Below, piece after piece: positions 63,472 to 64,000 of a stretch of 64,000 nucleotides of DNA. The notes below the pieces were generated by a model. It did no database searches. It saw nothing but the letters and a program-made list of their open reading frames with translations, and was not told the origin of the DNA. Within the stretch, counting starts at the first letter, position 1, and each line of letters starts with the position of its first letter. Origin of the DNA: Macrolepiota albuminosa (taxonomy: Eukaryota; Basidiomycota; Agaricomycetes; Agaricales; Agaricaceae); NCBI GenBank assembly GCA_027475525.1, contig JAMWFC010000111.1:434001-498000 (forward strand), in the 5' to 3' direction. The position numbers and the translations under genes are program-made.

Positions 63472-64000
63472 ATGAAGCTCTTCATCGCATTGTGGGTTCT
63501 TCTGCTTGCCTACATCCCCTCCGCCTACTCCTCAAGTGCAAAGGGTCTCAAGGCAAAAAAAATAAAGAATCTAGTTACGTTCGGAGACAGCTATACCGAT
63601 GTTGTCATAACTGGTGATCATGGCGTTTCATGGCCTACTTATGCCGCGGGCTATGCTCAGGTTTCGCTGCATCCTTTTGCACGCGCTGGTGCGACGTGCT
63701 CCAACAACCTTACGTTCCGCCCCTTCCCATCCCTGTTTGAGAGCCAACTTCCCTTGTATCTCTCTGAGAAGAACAATGGGTCGCTTAAGCTTGTCGCGAA
63801 GGAAACACTGTACACACTATGGATCGGGACAAATGACCTTGGGGTCAACTCCCTCATCTCAGGTAGCAACAATGCCTCCCTTGTCGATGTCGCCAATTGC
63901 ATGGTGAATTGGGTCAAGGTGCTGTATGAAAGTGGTGCAAGAAACTTTCTTTTCCAGAATGTAAGTTGGTTTTGTTGATGGAACTGCCCTCTCATTAATT
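63472..64000 (+). CDS. secreted GDSL/SGNH esterase, CE16-like, 3' end outside the window
   Basis: It starts with a signal peptide, MKLFIALWVLLLAYIPSAYS. SGNH hydrolase blocks are visible: block I LVTFGDSYTDV with the catalytic serine, block II in FARAGATCSNN (glycine), and block III LWIGTNDLG (asparagine). The Asp-His block V lies beyond the window. This fits fungal acetylesterases of family CE16 that deacetylate plant cell-wall oligosaccharides. An intron probably begins at 63961 (GTAAGT). The ATG at 63472-63474 is chosen because the signal peptide follows directly; an in-frame upstream ATG at 63442 would hide it. Confidence 0.85.

Noticed and set aside
63147..63485. Minus-strand frame of 112 codons at the GDSL esterase start
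   Set aside because: It overlaps the signal peptide codons of a well-supported gene and has no recognised domain.

Overview
This window is nuclear DNA of a filamentous fungus, most likely an agaricomycete basidiomycete. Genes are compact, with many introns of about 50-60 nt (GT..AG, CTRAY-like branch sites). Promoters are short, neighbouring genes are often divergent, and protein families have typical mushroom-forming versions (a CYP5144-like P450, an EthD-like protein, a Csc1-type channel). Species cannot be told from sequence alone.

Layout. 1-7702: Ty3/Gypsy retrotransposon on the minus strand (gag, protease, pol, 5' LTR; the 3' LTR lies outside). 7703-13323: a nest of repeats with a decayed pogo-type DDE transposase containing a piece of Gypsy pol, a solo LTR with a perfect 5-bp target duplication, and inverted fragments of another LTR-like family; it ends in a 100-N gap. 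13424-28715: aldehyde dehydrogenase, a broken P450, an MFS transporter, myosin light chain Cdc4, a proteasome assembly chaperone and a Csc1/DUF221 channel. 28716-31221: an unrecognised ORF and a LINE tail. 31222-48852: a dense housekeeping block with EthD-like, Mo25/Hym1, RPL24, HSP60 and HSP10 head-to-head, a small Cys-rich secreted protein, tRNA-Met, histidyl-tRNA synthetase, serine palmitoyltransferase LCB2, GNA1, PEX19 and a Bet1/Sft1-type SNARE. 48853-60440: a second repeat zone with a LINE tail split by a solo LTR, a chromodomain Gypsy element with both LTRs (51582-58431), a two-copy AT-rich repeat and a Helitron/PIF1 helicase relic. 60441-64000: a Gon7-like gene, mitochondrial uL2m and the start of a secreted GDSL esterase.

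Housekeeping roles are mostly independent: mitochondrial proteostasis (HSP60/HSP10, uL2m), translation (RPL24, HisRS, tRNA-Met), proteasome assembly, sphingolipid and UDP-GlcNAc synthesis, peroxisome biogenesis and vesicle fusion.

Two signals stand out. First, ten perfect tandem duplications, all with a period of exactly 77 bp, are scattered through repeats and one conserved gene. Removing one copy gives both LTRs of the chromodomain element the same length (499 bp) and repairs two frame breaks, so they look like uncollapsed assembler overlaps. Second, the Gypsy element at the left end and a related solo LTR at 49.7-50.7 kb are packed with one hexamer family (CGSYAA and its complement TTRSCG) in coding and noncoding parts alike; I know of no explanation. 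The chromodomain element also carries nine in-frame stops that are all TGA (a CpG-deamination signature) and an 11-nt self-complementarity fitting Tf1/sushi-type self-priming. I did not find a convincing new multi-gene system.
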